Assembly (NCBI GenBank): GCA_029552125.1
Contig: JAKPEE010000069.1
Coordinates: 29,641-93,640, forward strand
DNA: 64,000 nt
Source: Bacillota bacterium
Lineage (GTDB): Bacteria; Bacillota; Dethiobacteria; DTU022
Reading direction: 5' to 3'
The notes under the pieces were generated by a model. It saw only the letters and a program-made list of their open reading frames with translations. It did not search any database and was not told where the DNA came from. Shown one piece after another: positions 52,663 to 64,000 of the stretch. A program made the translations under genes and the position numbers. How positions within the stretch are numbered: the first letter of the stretch is position 1; the number at the start of each line of letters is the position of its first letter.

Positions 52663-53790
52663 ATGGATTTTTGTTTGTCACCAAAACATGCCGCGCGGCA
52701 GATCGAGTTCCGGGAATTTGCCGACCGGGAGCTTCAGCCGGCCGGCCACACTTTTCCCCGGGATAACCTGCGCAAAATGGCCGGGCGGGGCTATATGGGC
52801 CTGCCGGTACCGCGGGAATGGGGCGGCCAGGGAGAAGATTTTTTTACCTACATCCTGTTAATTGAAGAAATTTCCCGGATTTGCGCCTCCACGGGAGTAA
52901 TCCTGGCGGTGCATACTTCCGTAGGCACCTTTCCCCTGCTATACTACGGCACTCAGGCCCAAAAAGAGCGTTATCTGCCCGGGCTGGCCCGGGGTGAACT
53001 GCTGGGGGCTTTCGCCCTTTCCGAAGCGGGAGCGGGATCCGACGCGGCGGCCTTGCGCACGTCGGCCAGGCGGATAGAAGAAGGATATTGTATCAACGGC
53101 GGCAAAGTCTTTATTACCAGCGGCGGCGAGGCTGACCTGTATACAGTTTTCGCCACGCTGGATCAATCTTTAGGCAGCAGGGGAATCTGCGCTTTTCTGA
53201 TTGAAAAGGGTACCCCGGGCTTGACCGTTGCTCCACCGGAAAAAAAAATGGGGCTGCACGGCTCTGCGACTACGGAGTTACAGTTTACTGACCTGGTAGT
53301 CGGCGCTGACCAGCTCCTTGGAGAAGAAGGCAAGGGCTTTGCTCTGGCCATGTCGCTCTTGGATGGCGGGCGTATCGGCATCGCCGCCCAGGGCCTGGGA
53401 CTGGCCCGGGCTTCCCTGGAAGCCACGGCGGCTTACCTGGCTTCCCGCCTGGAGAAGGGAGATCAGGTCAGCCAGTGGGCCCGTTTTACCCTGGCCGATC
53501 TATTTTCCCGGCTGGAGGCGGCCCGCCTCCTTACGTACAGGGCCGCCCTGTTGAAAGAAAAAGGGCAGCCTTGCAGCAGGGAAGCGGCCATGGCCAAGTG
53601 TTTCGCTACAGACCTGGCGGTTGAGGCGGCCATTCGCTGCATTGATCTCTGGCCTCCGGATGAATATGAAGGTGAATATCCCCTATTCCGGTATTTTTGC
53701 GACGCCAAAGTGACCCAGATTTATGAAGGGACAAACCAGATTCAGCGCCTAGTTATCTCCAGGGATGTCCTCAAAACTTTCCATAAATAA
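52663..53790 (+). CDS. Acyl-CoA dehydrogenase, divergent
   Basis: ALSEAGAGSDAAALRTSARR, CDAKVTQIYEGTNQIQRLVIS, but usual [13 protein letters not shown] replaced by IDLWPPDEYEGEYPLF; ATG 52663 behind GAGGAG. Confidence 0.88.
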   Translation: MDFCLSPKHAARQIEFREFADRELQPAGHTFPRDNLRKMAGRGYMGLPVPREWGGQGEDFFTYILLIEEISRICASTGVILAVHTSVGTFPLLYYGTQAQKERYLPGLARGELLGAFALSEAGAGSDAAALRTSARRIEEGYCINGGKVFITSGGEADLYTVFATLDQSLGSRGICAFLIEKGTPGLTVAPPEKKMGLHGSATTELQFTDLVVGADQLLGEEGKGFALAMSLLDGGRIGIAAQGLGLARASLEATAAYLASRLEKGDQVSQWARFTLADLFSRLEAARLLTYRAALLKEKGQPCSREAAMAKCFATDLAVEAAIRCIDLWPPDEYEGEYPLFRYFCDAKVTQIYEGTNQIQRLVISRDVLKTFHK

Positions 53791-53807
53791 CGAGGAGGTA
53801 GGGTAAG

Positions 53808-54950
53808 ATGAATTTTGCTCTTACGGAAGAGCAGGAGATGACCCGGAAGATGGTGCGTGATTTTGCCGAGAAAGAGGTTAAACCGGGCGCCGCAGAGCGG
53901 GACGAAAACGAACATTTTTCCCGCGAGCTTTTTGACAAAATGGGTCAACTCGGCATCACCGGCATACCCTGGCCCGAAGAATACGGCGGGGCCGGAAGCG
54001 ACTTTCTCAGTTATGTTATCGCCGTAGAAGAGCTATCCCGGGTGGATGCCTCGGCCGGAACAACGTTGTCAGCGCATATTTCCCTGGCAAGCTGGCCTAT
54101 TTTTAAATACGGGACCGAAGAGCAGAAGAAAAAATACCTGGAGCCCATGGCCCTGGGCGAAAAACTGGGCGCATTCGGTTTGACTGAGGCGACGGCGGGA
54201 ACCGACGCGGCGGCGCAGCGGACTACCGCCGTGCTTGACGGCGACAGTTATATTTTAAATGGAAACAAAATTTTCATCACCAATGCCGGTGAAGCTGAGA
54301 TTTACATCATCTTTGCCGTGACCGACAAGGAGAAAAAAGCCAGGGGTATCAGCGCTTTTATTGTAGAGAAAGGAACGCCCGGCTTTTCTTTTGGCAAAAA
54401 AGAGCGGAAAATGGGTTTGCGTTCTTCGCCCACCCTGGAGTTGATTTTTGAAAACTGCCGCGTGCCCAAAGAAAACTTGCTGGGCCAGGAAGGTGAAGGA
54501 TTTAAAATTGCCATGAGTACTCTGGATGGGGGGCGCAATGGCATCGCCGCCCAGGCAGTGGGCATCGCCCAGGGAGCACTGGAAGAGGCTGTAGCCTACG
54601 CTGCGAGCCGCGAGCAATTTGGCCAGCCCATCGGCAACTTCCAGGCCATATCGTTTATGCTGGCGGACATGGCCACCAAAATTGAAGCAGCCCGCCTGCT
54701 GACTTACCAGGCCGCTTTCCTGGAGAGCCAGGGCCTGCCCTATGGGAAGGCGTCGGCCATGGCCAAACTCTTTGCCTCTGAAGCGGCCATGGAGATAACC
54801 ACCAACGCGGTCCAGATTTTTGGCGGTTATGGATACACTAAGGACTATCCGGTAGAACGGTTTATGCGCGATGCAAAGATTACCCAGATTTATGAAGGCA
54901 CCAGCGAGGTGCAGCGCCTGGTAATCTCGCGTTATCTTTTGAAAGGCTAA
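53808..54950 (+). CDS. Acyl-CoA dehydrogenase
   Basis: [72 protein letters not shown]. Confidence 0.96.
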   Translation: MNFALTEEQEMTRKMVRDFAEKEVKPGAAERDENEHFSRELFDKMGQLGITGIPWPEEYGGAGSDFLSYVIAVEELSRVDASAGTTLSAHISLASWPIFKYGTEEQKKKYLEPMALGEKLGAFGLTEATAGTDAAAQRTTAVLDGDSYILNGNKIFITNAGEAEIYIIFAVTDKEKKARGISAFIVEKGTPGFSFGKKERKMGLRSSPTLELIFENCRVPKENLLGQEGEGFKIAMSTLDGGRNGIAAQAVGIAQGALEEAVAYAASREQFGQPIGNFQAISFMLADMATKIEAARLLTYQAAFLESQGLPYGKASAMAKLFASEAAMEITTNAVQIFGGYGYTKDYPVERFMRDAKITQIYEGTSEVQRLVISRYLLKG

Positions 54951-55046
54951 AATCAAGCTCATGGTGTTATGCTTCCATGGGGCACCATTTTAACCTAAAC
55001 TGCGACAGGGGAACGCTTGACCGGAATGACGAAAGGAGAGGGGATA

Positions 55047-55574
55047 ATGAGCACTAAGGAACGCGGTCTGGTCATGGTCTACACGGGAAACGGGAAAGGA
55101 AAGACTACCGCTGCGGTAGGGCAGGCGTTGCGGGCCATTGGACACGGCTATCGTGTCTATATGATCCACTTTATGAAAGGGCGGGATTACGGTGAATTTC
55201 TGGCCGCCGGCCGCCTGCCCAACCTGACAGTAGTGCGGGCCGGAAGGGATGTTTTCGTAAACCGTGAAAATCCCGAACCGGTTGATATTGAGCTGGCCCG
55301 CGATGGTTTTGAAAGGGCCAAAAAAGCTGTCTGCAGCGGCGAATATGATCTGGTGGTTTTAGACGAAATCATTGTGGCGGTTGATTATGGTCTCATTTCG
55401 GAAAAGGAGTTGTTTGAATTGCTGGAGCAGAAGCCACCCAGGGTTGACCTGGTTCTTACAGGGCGAGGCGCCTCTCCTGAGCTGGTCAAGCGGGCGGATA
55501 TGGTCAGCGAAATACTGGCAATCAAACACCATTACGATGCCGGCGTAGATGGACGGAAGGGAATCGAATACTAG
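55047..55574 (+). CDS. cobO: Cob(I)yrinic acid a,c-diamide adenosyltransferase (CobO/BtuR type)
   Basis: GLVMVYTGNGKGKTTAAVGQALRAIGHGYRVYMIHFMKG, LVVLDEIIVAVDYGL, LVLTGRGASPEL. Confidence 0.94.
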   Translation: MSTKERGLVMVYTGNGKGKTTAAVGQALRAIGHGYRVYMIHFMKGRDYGEFLAAGRLPNLTVVRAGRDVFVNRENPEPVDIELARDGFERAKKAVCSGEYDLVVLDEIIVAVDYGLISEKELFELLEQKPPRVDLVLTGRGASPELVKRADMVSEILAIKHHYDAGVDGRKGIEY

Positions 55575-55635
55575 GCCGGTACGCTCTCGAAGGACTACGT
55601 GTTATAACAACTGGACAGGATGTGTGTACTAGACT

Positions 55636-56586
55636 ATGCAGCTAGTTAAGGAGTTACTGGAAGGCAACCGGCGGGCCCTGGCCCGTTTAATTTCCCTGGT
55701 AGAAAATGGAGATCCACAAAAATATGACCTTTTACAGGAGCTCTACCCGCATACCGGAAACTCTTATGTCATCGGCATTACCGGGGCACCGGGGGCGGGT
55801 AAAAGTTCACTGGTAGACCGGTTATTAAAGGAAATGCGACGGGATGGCTATTCAGTGGGAGTGATTGCCGTTGATCCAACCAGCCCGTTTACCGGGGGAG
55901 CCATTTTGGGGGACCGGATTCGCATGCAGGATCACGCTCTCGATCCCGGGGTTTTTATTCGCAGCATGGGTACCAGGGGCAGCCTGGGGGGGCTTTCCCG
56001 GGCCACGCAGGAGGCCATCCAGGTCCTTGATGCTTTCGGCCAGGATTTTATCCTGGTGGAAACGGTCGGCGTGGGCCAGTCGGAGGTTGACATTGTAAAA
56101 ACCGCCGATTCCACCGTGGTTGTCCTGACCCCTGCGGGCGGAGACAGCGTGCAGACCATGAAGGCGGGCATTATGGAAATTGCCGATATTTTCGTGATCA
56201 ATAAGGCCGATTTGCCGGGTGCCGAGCGGACTGCAGCAGAAGTCGGGGTCATGCTGGACATGAAAGAACAGTATGACTGGCGCCCTCCCGTTGTTTCTAC
56301 GGTTACACTGCGCGAGGAAGGAATCGACAAGTTATGGCGCTCGCTACAAGAGCACCGGTCTTACCTGGAAACCAGCGGGAAACTGCACCAGTTACGCAAA
56401 GAACGGGTCAGGCGGGAGTTGACTGAACAGGTGGAGCACCTGGTAAAAAGCAGAGTCTGGCAACAGATTCGTTCGCGCATCCCTTTGGAAGATTTGATCG
56501 AAGAAATCGTGCAGCGACGGCGTGACCCTTACAGCGCGGCACGCGACCTGCTGGCGAATATTGTTTTTCCACATAACGATTCCTGA
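55636..56586 (+). CDS. meaB: MeaB/ArgK-type G-protein chaperone of B12-dependent mutase
   Basis: [67 protein letters not shown]. Confidence 0.96.
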   Translation: MQLVKELLEGNRRALARLISLVENGDPQKYDLLQELYPHTGNSYVIGITGAPGAGKSSLVDRLLKEMRRDGYSVGVIAVDPTSPFTGGAILGDRIRMQDHALDPGVFIRSMGTRGSLGGLSRATQEAIQVLDAFGQDFILVETVGVGQSEVDIVKTADSTVVVLTPAGGDSVQTMKAGIMEIADIFVINKADLPGAERTAAEVGVMLDMKEQYDWRPPVVSTVTLREEGIDKLWRSLQEHRSYLETSGKLHQLRKERVRRELTEQVEHLVKSRVWQQIRSRIPLEDLIEEIVQRRRDPYSAARDLLANIVFPHNDS

Positions 56587-56599
56587 GGAGGCGGGGTTG

Positions 56600-58261
56600 A
56601 TGTGGGATCAAGAAAAAATGGCGGAGCTCAAAGAAACGGCCGCACGGCAGGCTTACCGGGGTAAAAACGGCGAACGCTGCAGCGCATTTACGACCATTTC
56701 CGGGGCGGCGGTCAAGGACCTGTATACTCCCGCTGATATTGAAAACCTGGATTACCTTCGGGATCTCGGCTTCCCGGGAAAATACCCTTATACCCGGGGT
56801 GTCCAGGAAAACATGTATCGCGGCCGCCTCTGGACCATGCGCCAGTTCTCAGGCTTCGGCGACGCTTATGATTCCAACCGGCGTTACCGCTACCTGCTCG
56901 ATCAGGGACAGACCGGATTGAGCGTTGCTTTTGACATGCCGACGATCATGGGTTACGATTCGGACCACCCGCGAGCGGAAGGAGAAGTGGGACGCTGCGG
57001 GGTAGCCATAGACTCCCTGGCTGACATGGAGGTGCTCTTCAGCGGCATCCCGCTGGATAAAATCACCACTTCCATGACCATCAACGGCCCGGCTTCCGTG
57101 CTCTGGTGCATGTACCTGGCGGCAGCCGAAAAGCAGGGGGTAACCTGGGATAAAATAGGGGGAACCATCCAGAACGATATCCTCAAGGAATATATCGCCC
57201 AGAAGTCCTGGATTTTTCCTCCCGAGCCCTCCATGCGCCTGATTACCGACATTTTTGCCTTTGCTTCCCGCCACGTGCCTCGCTGGAATACCATCAGCAT
57301 CAGCGGCTACCATATCCGCGAAGCCGGCTCCACTGCGGTCCAGGAACTGGCCTTTACCCTGGCAGACGGCTTTGCCTACGTGGAGGCCGGCATCGCCGCC
57401 GGCCTGGATGTGGATGAATTTGCGCCGCGCCTATCCTTCTTCTTTAACGCGCACCTCGATTTCTTTGAAGAAATCTGCAAATACAGGGCTGCCCGGCGTA
57501 TCTGGGCGCGGCGGATGAAAGAGCATTACGGCGCCAAAAATCCGCGCTCCTGGATGATGCGTTTTCATACCCAGACCGCAGGATGCTCCCTGACGGCCCA
57601 GGAGCCGGAAAACAATATCGTGCGCACCGCCCTGGAGGCCCTGGCGGCGGTGCTGGGCGGCACCCAATCGCTGCATACCAACTCCATGGACGAAGTGCTG
57701 GCTTTGCCCACTGAAAAAGCGGTCCGCATCGCCCTGCGCACCCAGCAAATTATCGCCTATGAAAGCGGCGTGGCCAATACCATCGACCCCCTGGGCGGCT
57801 CTTATTTCATCGAAGCTTTAACCAGCCGGATGGAAGCAGAAGCAGAGGACTATTTTAAACGTATCGATGAACTGGGAGGGGTTCTCGCCGCCATTGACCG
57901 GGGCTTCTTCCAGCAGGAGATTGCCGACGCCGCTTACGCGTTCCAGCAGGCGGTGGAGCAGGGGGAAAGGATCGTGGTTGGCGTCAACCGTTTTGCTTCC
58001 GGCGAACCGCTGCAGATCGAACTGCTCAAAATTGACCCGGCGGTGGAACAGAAGCAGGTAGAGCGTTTACGTGAATTAAAGCAAAAACGCGACGCCATAG
58101 CGGTCAGCGTCTGCCTGGATCGGTTAAAGAAAGCCGCCGCCGGCACCGAAAATTTGATTCCCCATATCCTGGAGGCGGTCAAAGCCTATGCCACGGAAGG
58201 CGAAATAATTGCCGCGCTAAAAGAAGTGTTTGGGGAATATAAAGAGCAACCGCTATTCTAA
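56600..58261 (+). CDS. B12-dependent acyl-CoA mutase large subunit (methylmalonyl-/isobutyryl-CoA mutase family)
   Basis: [100 protein letters not shown] 56600 behind GAGGAGGCGGGG. Confidence 0.93.
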   Translation: MWDQEKMAELKETAARQAYRGKNGERCSAFTTISGAAVKDLYTPADIENLDYLRDLGFPGKYPYTRGVQENMYRGRLWTMRQFSGFGDAYDSNRRYRYLLDQGQTGLSVAFDMPTIMGYDSDHPRAEGEVGRCGVAIDSLADMEVLFSGIPLDKITTSMTINGPASVLWCMYLAAAEKQGVTWDKIGGTIQNDILKEYIAQKSWIFPPEPSMRLITDIFAFASRHVPRWNTISISGYHIREAGSTAVQELAFTLADGFAYVEAGIAAGLDVDEFAPRLSFFFNAHLDFFEEICKYRAARRIWARRMKEHYGAKNPRSWMMRFHTQTAGCSLTAQEPENNIVRTALEALAAVLGGTQSLHTNSMDEVLALPTEKAVRIALRTQQIIAYESGVANTIDPLGGSYFIEALTSRMEAEAEDYFKRIDELGGVLAAIDRGFFQQEIADAAYAFQQAVEQGERIVVGVNRFASGEPLQIELLKIDPAVEQKQVERLRELKQKRDAIAVSVCLDRLKKAAAGTENLIPHILEAVKAYATEGEIIAALKEVFGEYKEQPLF

Positions 58262-58279
58262 TCAGAAACTTTAGTATAA

Positions 58280-58301
58280 GAATTCAGAATCCAGAATTCA
58301 G
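58280..58301. repeat. 22-bp dispersed repeat, copy B
   Basis: GAATTCAGAATCCAGAATTCAG, identical to 52517-52538. Confidence 0.8.
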
Positions 58302-58450
58302 AAGACTGTGAATCAAATTTTCCGGGGTGCGACGTGACGCGCCTGCGGGTCTAGAGCCACTGACAGGGGTAAACCAGGGAGAATATGCCAAACCATAGTG
58401 GGCGTGGCGAGCCACGCCCGCGAAACAATTATAAACGGGGAGGAAATCTG

Positions 58451-58615
58451 GTGAAAGCGATTGTTTTATGGGCCAGCATGTTGATCTGGGCGGTGGTGAT
58501 CCTGGCATCATCCTTGACCGAACCGGAAGCTTTCCCCAACCTGGTGTTGATTCTCGGCGGTGGCGCGGCATTTCACCTGATTTTGCTGGGCTCACAGATT
58601 AGAAAACAAAAATAA
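58451..58615 (+). CDS. Small membrane protein (54 aa), unknown
   Basis: GTG 58451 behind ggggagg; (M)KAIVLWASMLIWAVVILASSLTEPEAFPNLVLILGGGAAFHLILLGSQIRKQK, two hydrophobic segments. Confidence 0.6.
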   Translation: MKAIVLWASMLIWAVVILASSLTEPEAFPNLVLILGGGAAFHLILLGSQIRKQK

Positions 58616-58674
58616 GCGGGTAAAGCATTGGCGGAGCACTGGAGATGGAGAGAAACAGGGGGTGGGGTTTGACC

Positions 58675-59079
58675 ATGAGTGAGAGAAAGATCCGGGTGCT
58701 GGTGGCCAAACCGGGGCTGGACGGGCATGACCGCGGCGCCAAAGTGGTGGCCCGGGCGCTCAGAGACGCCGGCATGGAGGTAATTTACACCGGCCTGCAC
58801 CAGACACCGGAGCAGGTGGCCGAGGCGGCGCTGCAGGAAGATGTGGATGTGGTGGGCCTGAGCATCCTTTCGGGAGCGCACATGACCCTGGTACCGCGCA
58901 TTAAGGAGCTGTTGGCCGGCCGGCAGATGGCAGATGTGCCCCTTATGGTCGGAGGCATTGTCCCCGAGGAGGATGCCCAAAAGCTGCTGGCCGAAGGTTA
59001 TGCCGACGCGGTCTTCACGCCCGGCGATCCCCTGGAAAAGATTATTGACTGGATTAAAGAAAAATGCCGGGGAGAGTAG
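58675..59079 (+). CDS. Acyl-CoA mutase small subunit, B12-binding
   Basis: [47 protein letters not shown] (DxHxxG), [13 protein letters not shown]. Confidence 0.96.
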   Translation: MSERKIRVLVAKPGLDGHDRGAKVVARALRDAGMEVIYTGLHQTPEQVAEAALQEDVDVVGLSILSGAHMTLVPRIKELLAGRQMADVPLMVGGIVPEEDAQKLLAEGYADAVFTPGDPLEKIIDWIKEKCRGE

Positions 59080-59153
59080 CGGCCGGGTGAAAAGGCGGCC
59101 TGTTTATTAATATACACACCCGCTAATTTTTCCCAAGCCGGCAAAACCCGGGC

Positions 59154-60203
59154 CTAGCCCGGGTTTTCTGTGGCGCGGGCGCCTTTGATGCGGTAGGCCG
59201 GCCTGCGCTTTTTACTGGTAAAATGCGGGTGATAATATTCTCGATGCCAGGCGATGAAGTCGGCTATTGTTTCCTGCAGCGGCCTGGCCGTGTAGCCCAG
59301 TTCTTCAACTGCTTTGGCGCAACTAAATGCCGAATTGTCGACGATAGTCTGCAAGGAATAAGGGGTAAAACGGGGTGTTAATTTTAAGAGGCGGTAGTAG
59401 TACTGCAAAAAAGTACTGCCAAAGAGAGCCAGCTTAAAAGGCAGGATCAACCGCGGGGATCTACAACCGCTGCAGTTCTGTGCCATTTGCCAAATTTGCT
59501 CCAGAGTAGCCCGGTTTCCGGATAGAATATACTTTTCGCCTCTACGCCCCTTTTCTGCGGCCAGGATTAATCCTTCCGCCACGTCGCGTACATCCACAAA
59601 ATCAAAGGCCCCGTTCACCAGGAAATGTATTTTTTTTGCCGCAAAGTCAAGCACGGCTCTGCCCAGCTCTGATCCCTGGAAGTCGTACGGTCCGATGATG
59701 CCGGTAGGGCAGACGATTACCGCATTGAGCCCCTGTTCAACCAGTTTCAGCGCTTCCCGGGTCCCTTCAGCCTTGGTGCGGTCATAAGCTCCGTCTGTGC
59801 TGCCGATTGCCAGCGGCGTTTTTTCATCGATGATCTTTCCATGGGGTTCACGCTGGAAAGCATGGATGGAGCTAACGTGGACAAGGCGCCTGACGCCTGC
59901 TTTTAGTGAGGCTTCGGCGATATTGCGCGCACCGGTCACATTTACCTGGTGCATAATCTCATCGTCACCGGAAAGAATGGAAATTACGCCGGCCAGGTGA
60001 TAAACTGTATCGACATCCGCCACGGCCCGCTTCAGGATTTCCCGGTCAAGGATATTACCCACGATAACTTCGACCATCAACCCATTGAGCGCAGTAAGCG
60101 GCTCTCCGGGTAGAACCAGCGCTCTGACCCGCCGGCCTCTTTCCAGAAGTTTGCGCACCAGGACATTGCCGAGGTGGCCGGTAGCCCCTGTAACCAGAAT
60201 CAT
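59154..60203 (-). CDS. NAD-dependent epimerase/dehydratase (dihydroflavonol-4-reductase-like)
   Basis: MILVTGATGHLGNVLVRKLLERGRRVRALV, VDTVYHLAGVIS, YDRTKAEGTREAL. Confidence 0.9.
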   Translation of the reverse strand: MILVTGATGHLGNVLVRKLLERGRRVRALVLPGEPLTALNGLMVEVIVGNILDREILKRAVADVDTVYHLAGVISILSGDDEIMHQVNVTGARNIAEASLKAGVRRLVHVSSIHAFQREPHGKIIDEKTPLAIGSTDGAYDRTKAEGTREALKLVEQGLNAVIVCPTGIIGPYDFQGSELGRAVLDFAAKKIHFLVNGAFDFVDVRDVAEGLILAAEKGRRGEKYILSGNRATLEQIWQMAQNCSGCRSPRLILPFKLALFGSTFLQYYYRLLKLTPRFTPYSLQTIVDNSAFSCAKAVEELGYTARPLQETIADFIAWHREYYHPHFTSKKRRPAYRIKGARATENPG

Positions 60204-60392
60204 TTTAAGATCTCCCTCCGTTTCATGTCATGCCATCGAAAAATATGGGCCCACTATCCTGGAGCACTTTCCCCCAGATTGCGCCGCCAGGGTCAAGCAG
60301 GGCCTGCTGGCATATCCCGCCGGCCAGGGAGATCATTGACTGAGAGCAGGATACCGGGCGGCGTGCTTATTGCTCGCAAACTTTCTCCTCAG

Positions 60393-60406
60393 AGACCGAA
60401 CGGTCT
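60393..60406. promoter_or_regulatory. 14-bp perfect palindrome, possible TetR-family operator
   Basis: AGACCGAACGGTCT in a divergent intergenic region. Confidence 0.4.
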
Positions 60407-60525
60407 TTTACTAGCATATGCCAGGCAGCAGCAGGTGTCAAGAACAAAACAAAAAAACGGCCGGCAAGACGGAACCTATACCGCCGGTATGCCATATTAT
60501 ATATCACCGGGCAGGGGAGAGCGGT

Positions 60526-60768
60526 ATGGACGATTATATTCTGGATCTAGATAATTTATGCAGCTTGATCACCGGCGCCTTGCGCAGGATGGGCCCGTTG
60601 AGCACTACTGAAATAACAGCCATGCTCAGCAGCAATAAGCTGGAAGACCTGGTTTTAGAGGCTATCGGTGTTTCCCGGGATAAACTTAGCGAAACAGAGC
60701 AAAGGCGTTTTGCCGCGCTGCTGCTGGAGGTTTTAGCCACACTGCACCTGGAGGGAAATTCTCAATAG
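60526..60768 (+). CDS. Small hypothetical protein (80 aa)
   Basis: MDDYILDLDNLCSLITGALRRMGPLSTTEITAMLSSNKLEDLVLEAIGVSRDKLSETEQRRFAALLLEVLATLHLEGNSQ; RBS gggga before ATG 60526. Confidence 0.6.
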   Translation: MDDYILDLDNLCSLITGALRRMGPLSTTEITAMLSSNKLEDLVLEAIGVSRDKLSETEQRRFAALLLEVLATLHLEGNSQ

Positions 60769-60935
60769 TTGTTCTTTTCCCCTTACCCCATGGAGCAGGG
60801 CAAGAAGCTAAGGATCAGGAAGAAGCGGCCGGACAGCTCGGTCCCGGCAACAATTAAATTTCTCAATTGCCCCTGCCCCACCACGGAAGGAATTGTCATG
60901 TTTGCGGCGAAAGTTTTAATGCCTTGGAGTGATAG

Positions 60936-63065
<2,130 letters not shown>

Positions 63066-63128
63066 CCCCCGGCGCGACGCCACCCTGTTTTAATTTCAGA
63101 ATCATCAAGGCGAGGAGTGATAAATAAG

Positions 63129-64000
63129 ATGGCCGCTTCCCCGCCGCCGCTTGCGTTTCCCTGGCAGTCGTTTTTGGAAGAGCTTGAAGAAGGAATTGTC
63201 TGTATAAATGCGGAGGGGCAGGTTGTTCTTTGGAACAACCGCGCCCGGCAACTATGCCGGCCGGATCAAGATAAAAAAGACCTTCCTTCCATGCTGCAAG
63301 CGATCTTGAAAGAGAATTTTTTCCCCGCCACCCTCGTCCTGAACGGCATCAAAATAGCTGTTTCCCGCCTGGACAGTGAAGATCAAACATGGCTCATATT
63401 GAAAGAAGTTACCGATAAAACTTCTACCGCCGAAGAAGGGCGGCTGCTACTGCAAACCGTCATAGACTCTCTCTCCGATGCCGTTTCCGTGGTCGACGAA
63501 AACGGAATGGGCCTGATGATTAACCGGGCTTACACCCGGCTTACCGGGATGACGGAGGAGCAGGTTCTCGGCCAGCCGGCCAACGTGGATATCGCCGAAG
63601 GCGAAAGCGTGCATTACCAGGTGTTGAAAACCGGCAAGCCGATAAAAGGTGTGCCAATGAAGGTAGGCCCCTACCGCCGGGATGTGGTGGTTAGCTGTGC
63701 CCCGGTAATCATCAACGGCAAATTGAAAGGCAGCGTCGGCGTCATTCATGATATTTCCGAGATCCGCCGCCTCATGGATGAACTGGCCAGAACGCGCCGC
63801 CTCGTGCGCCACCTGGAATCGCGCTACACTTTTGAAGACATCATTGGCCGCAGCGCCCGGTTGCTTGAAACAGTGGAGCGGGCGCGGCTGGCGGCGCGCA
63901 CCCCGGTAAGCGTGCTGCTGCGCGGCGAGTGCGGCACCGGTAAAGAACTTTTTGCCCATGCCATCCATCATGCCAGCGAGCGGGCGGAGAAGCCCCTTAT
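63129..64000 (+). CDS. Sigma-54-dependent transcriptional activator with PAS domains, 3' truncated by window edge
   Basis: Open frame from ATG 63129 not in the ORF track; PAS-like LEEGIVCINAEGQVVLWNNRA and TVIDSLSDAVSVVDENGMGLMINRAYTRLTG, then FEDIIGRSARLLETVERARLAARTPVSVLLRGECGTGKELFAHAIHHAS (AAA+ Walker A). Confidence 0.93.
   Translation, partial: MAASPPPLAFPWQSFLEELEEGIVCINAEGQVVLWNNRARQLCRPDQDKKDLPSMLQAILKENFFPATLVLNGIKIAVSRLDSEDQTWLILKEVTDKTSTAEEGRLLLQTVIDSLSDAVSVVDENGMGLMINRAYTRLTGMTEEQVLGQPANVDIAEGESVHYQVLKTGKPIKGVPMKVGPYRRDVVVSCAPVIINGKLKGSVGVIHDISEIRRLMDELARTRRLVRHLESRYTFEDIIGRSARLLETVERARLAARTPVSVLLRGECGTGKELFAHAIHHASERAEKPL

Overview
The window is a GC-rich, gene-dense stretch of a Firmicutes (Clostridia / Peptococcaceae-like) chromosome. 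The taxon is inferred from gene content, CIRCE, T-box and riboswitch types; no search was run. From left to right: (i) a surface-polysaccharide cluster (truncated GT4, SAM methyltransferase, dTDP-rhamnose genes rfbB/A/C/D, several GT2 enzymes, a WsaF-like rhamnosyltransferase, a polyprenyl-P sugar phosphotransferase, a lipoprotein and two LytR-CpsA-Psr proteins, one carrying PASTA repeats); (ii) pyrF, a possible ComK-like protein, DUF368, a YfcE-type phosphoesterase and a small conserved-looking protein; (iii) CIRCE-groES-groEL; (iv) an acyl-CoA dehydrogenase, a hypothetical protein with an internal duplication, and a stand-alone TrpB2-type gene behind a T-box leader with a probable Trp specifier; (v) a purine operon (purE-B-C-S-Q-L-F) behind a PRPP-type ykkC riboswitch and intrinsic terminator, then hppA, an ABC transporter, and a second block (purM, M28-like peptidase, purN, purH, purD) with its own consensus promoter; (vi) an acyl-CoA/B12 cluster (GctAB-like CoA transferase, thiolase, two acyl-CoA dehydrogenases, cobO, meaB, acyl-CoA mutase large and small subunits); (vii) an epimerase, ligA and a truncated sigma-54 activator. 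The best leads are the mutase cluster, whose large subunit has Gln in a motif where methylmalonyl-CoA mutases have Arg, the PRPP riboswitch, the T-box/TrpB2 pair, and several unexplained palindromes and dispersed repeats. I did not find CRISPR arrays, rRNA, tRNA or intact transposases.
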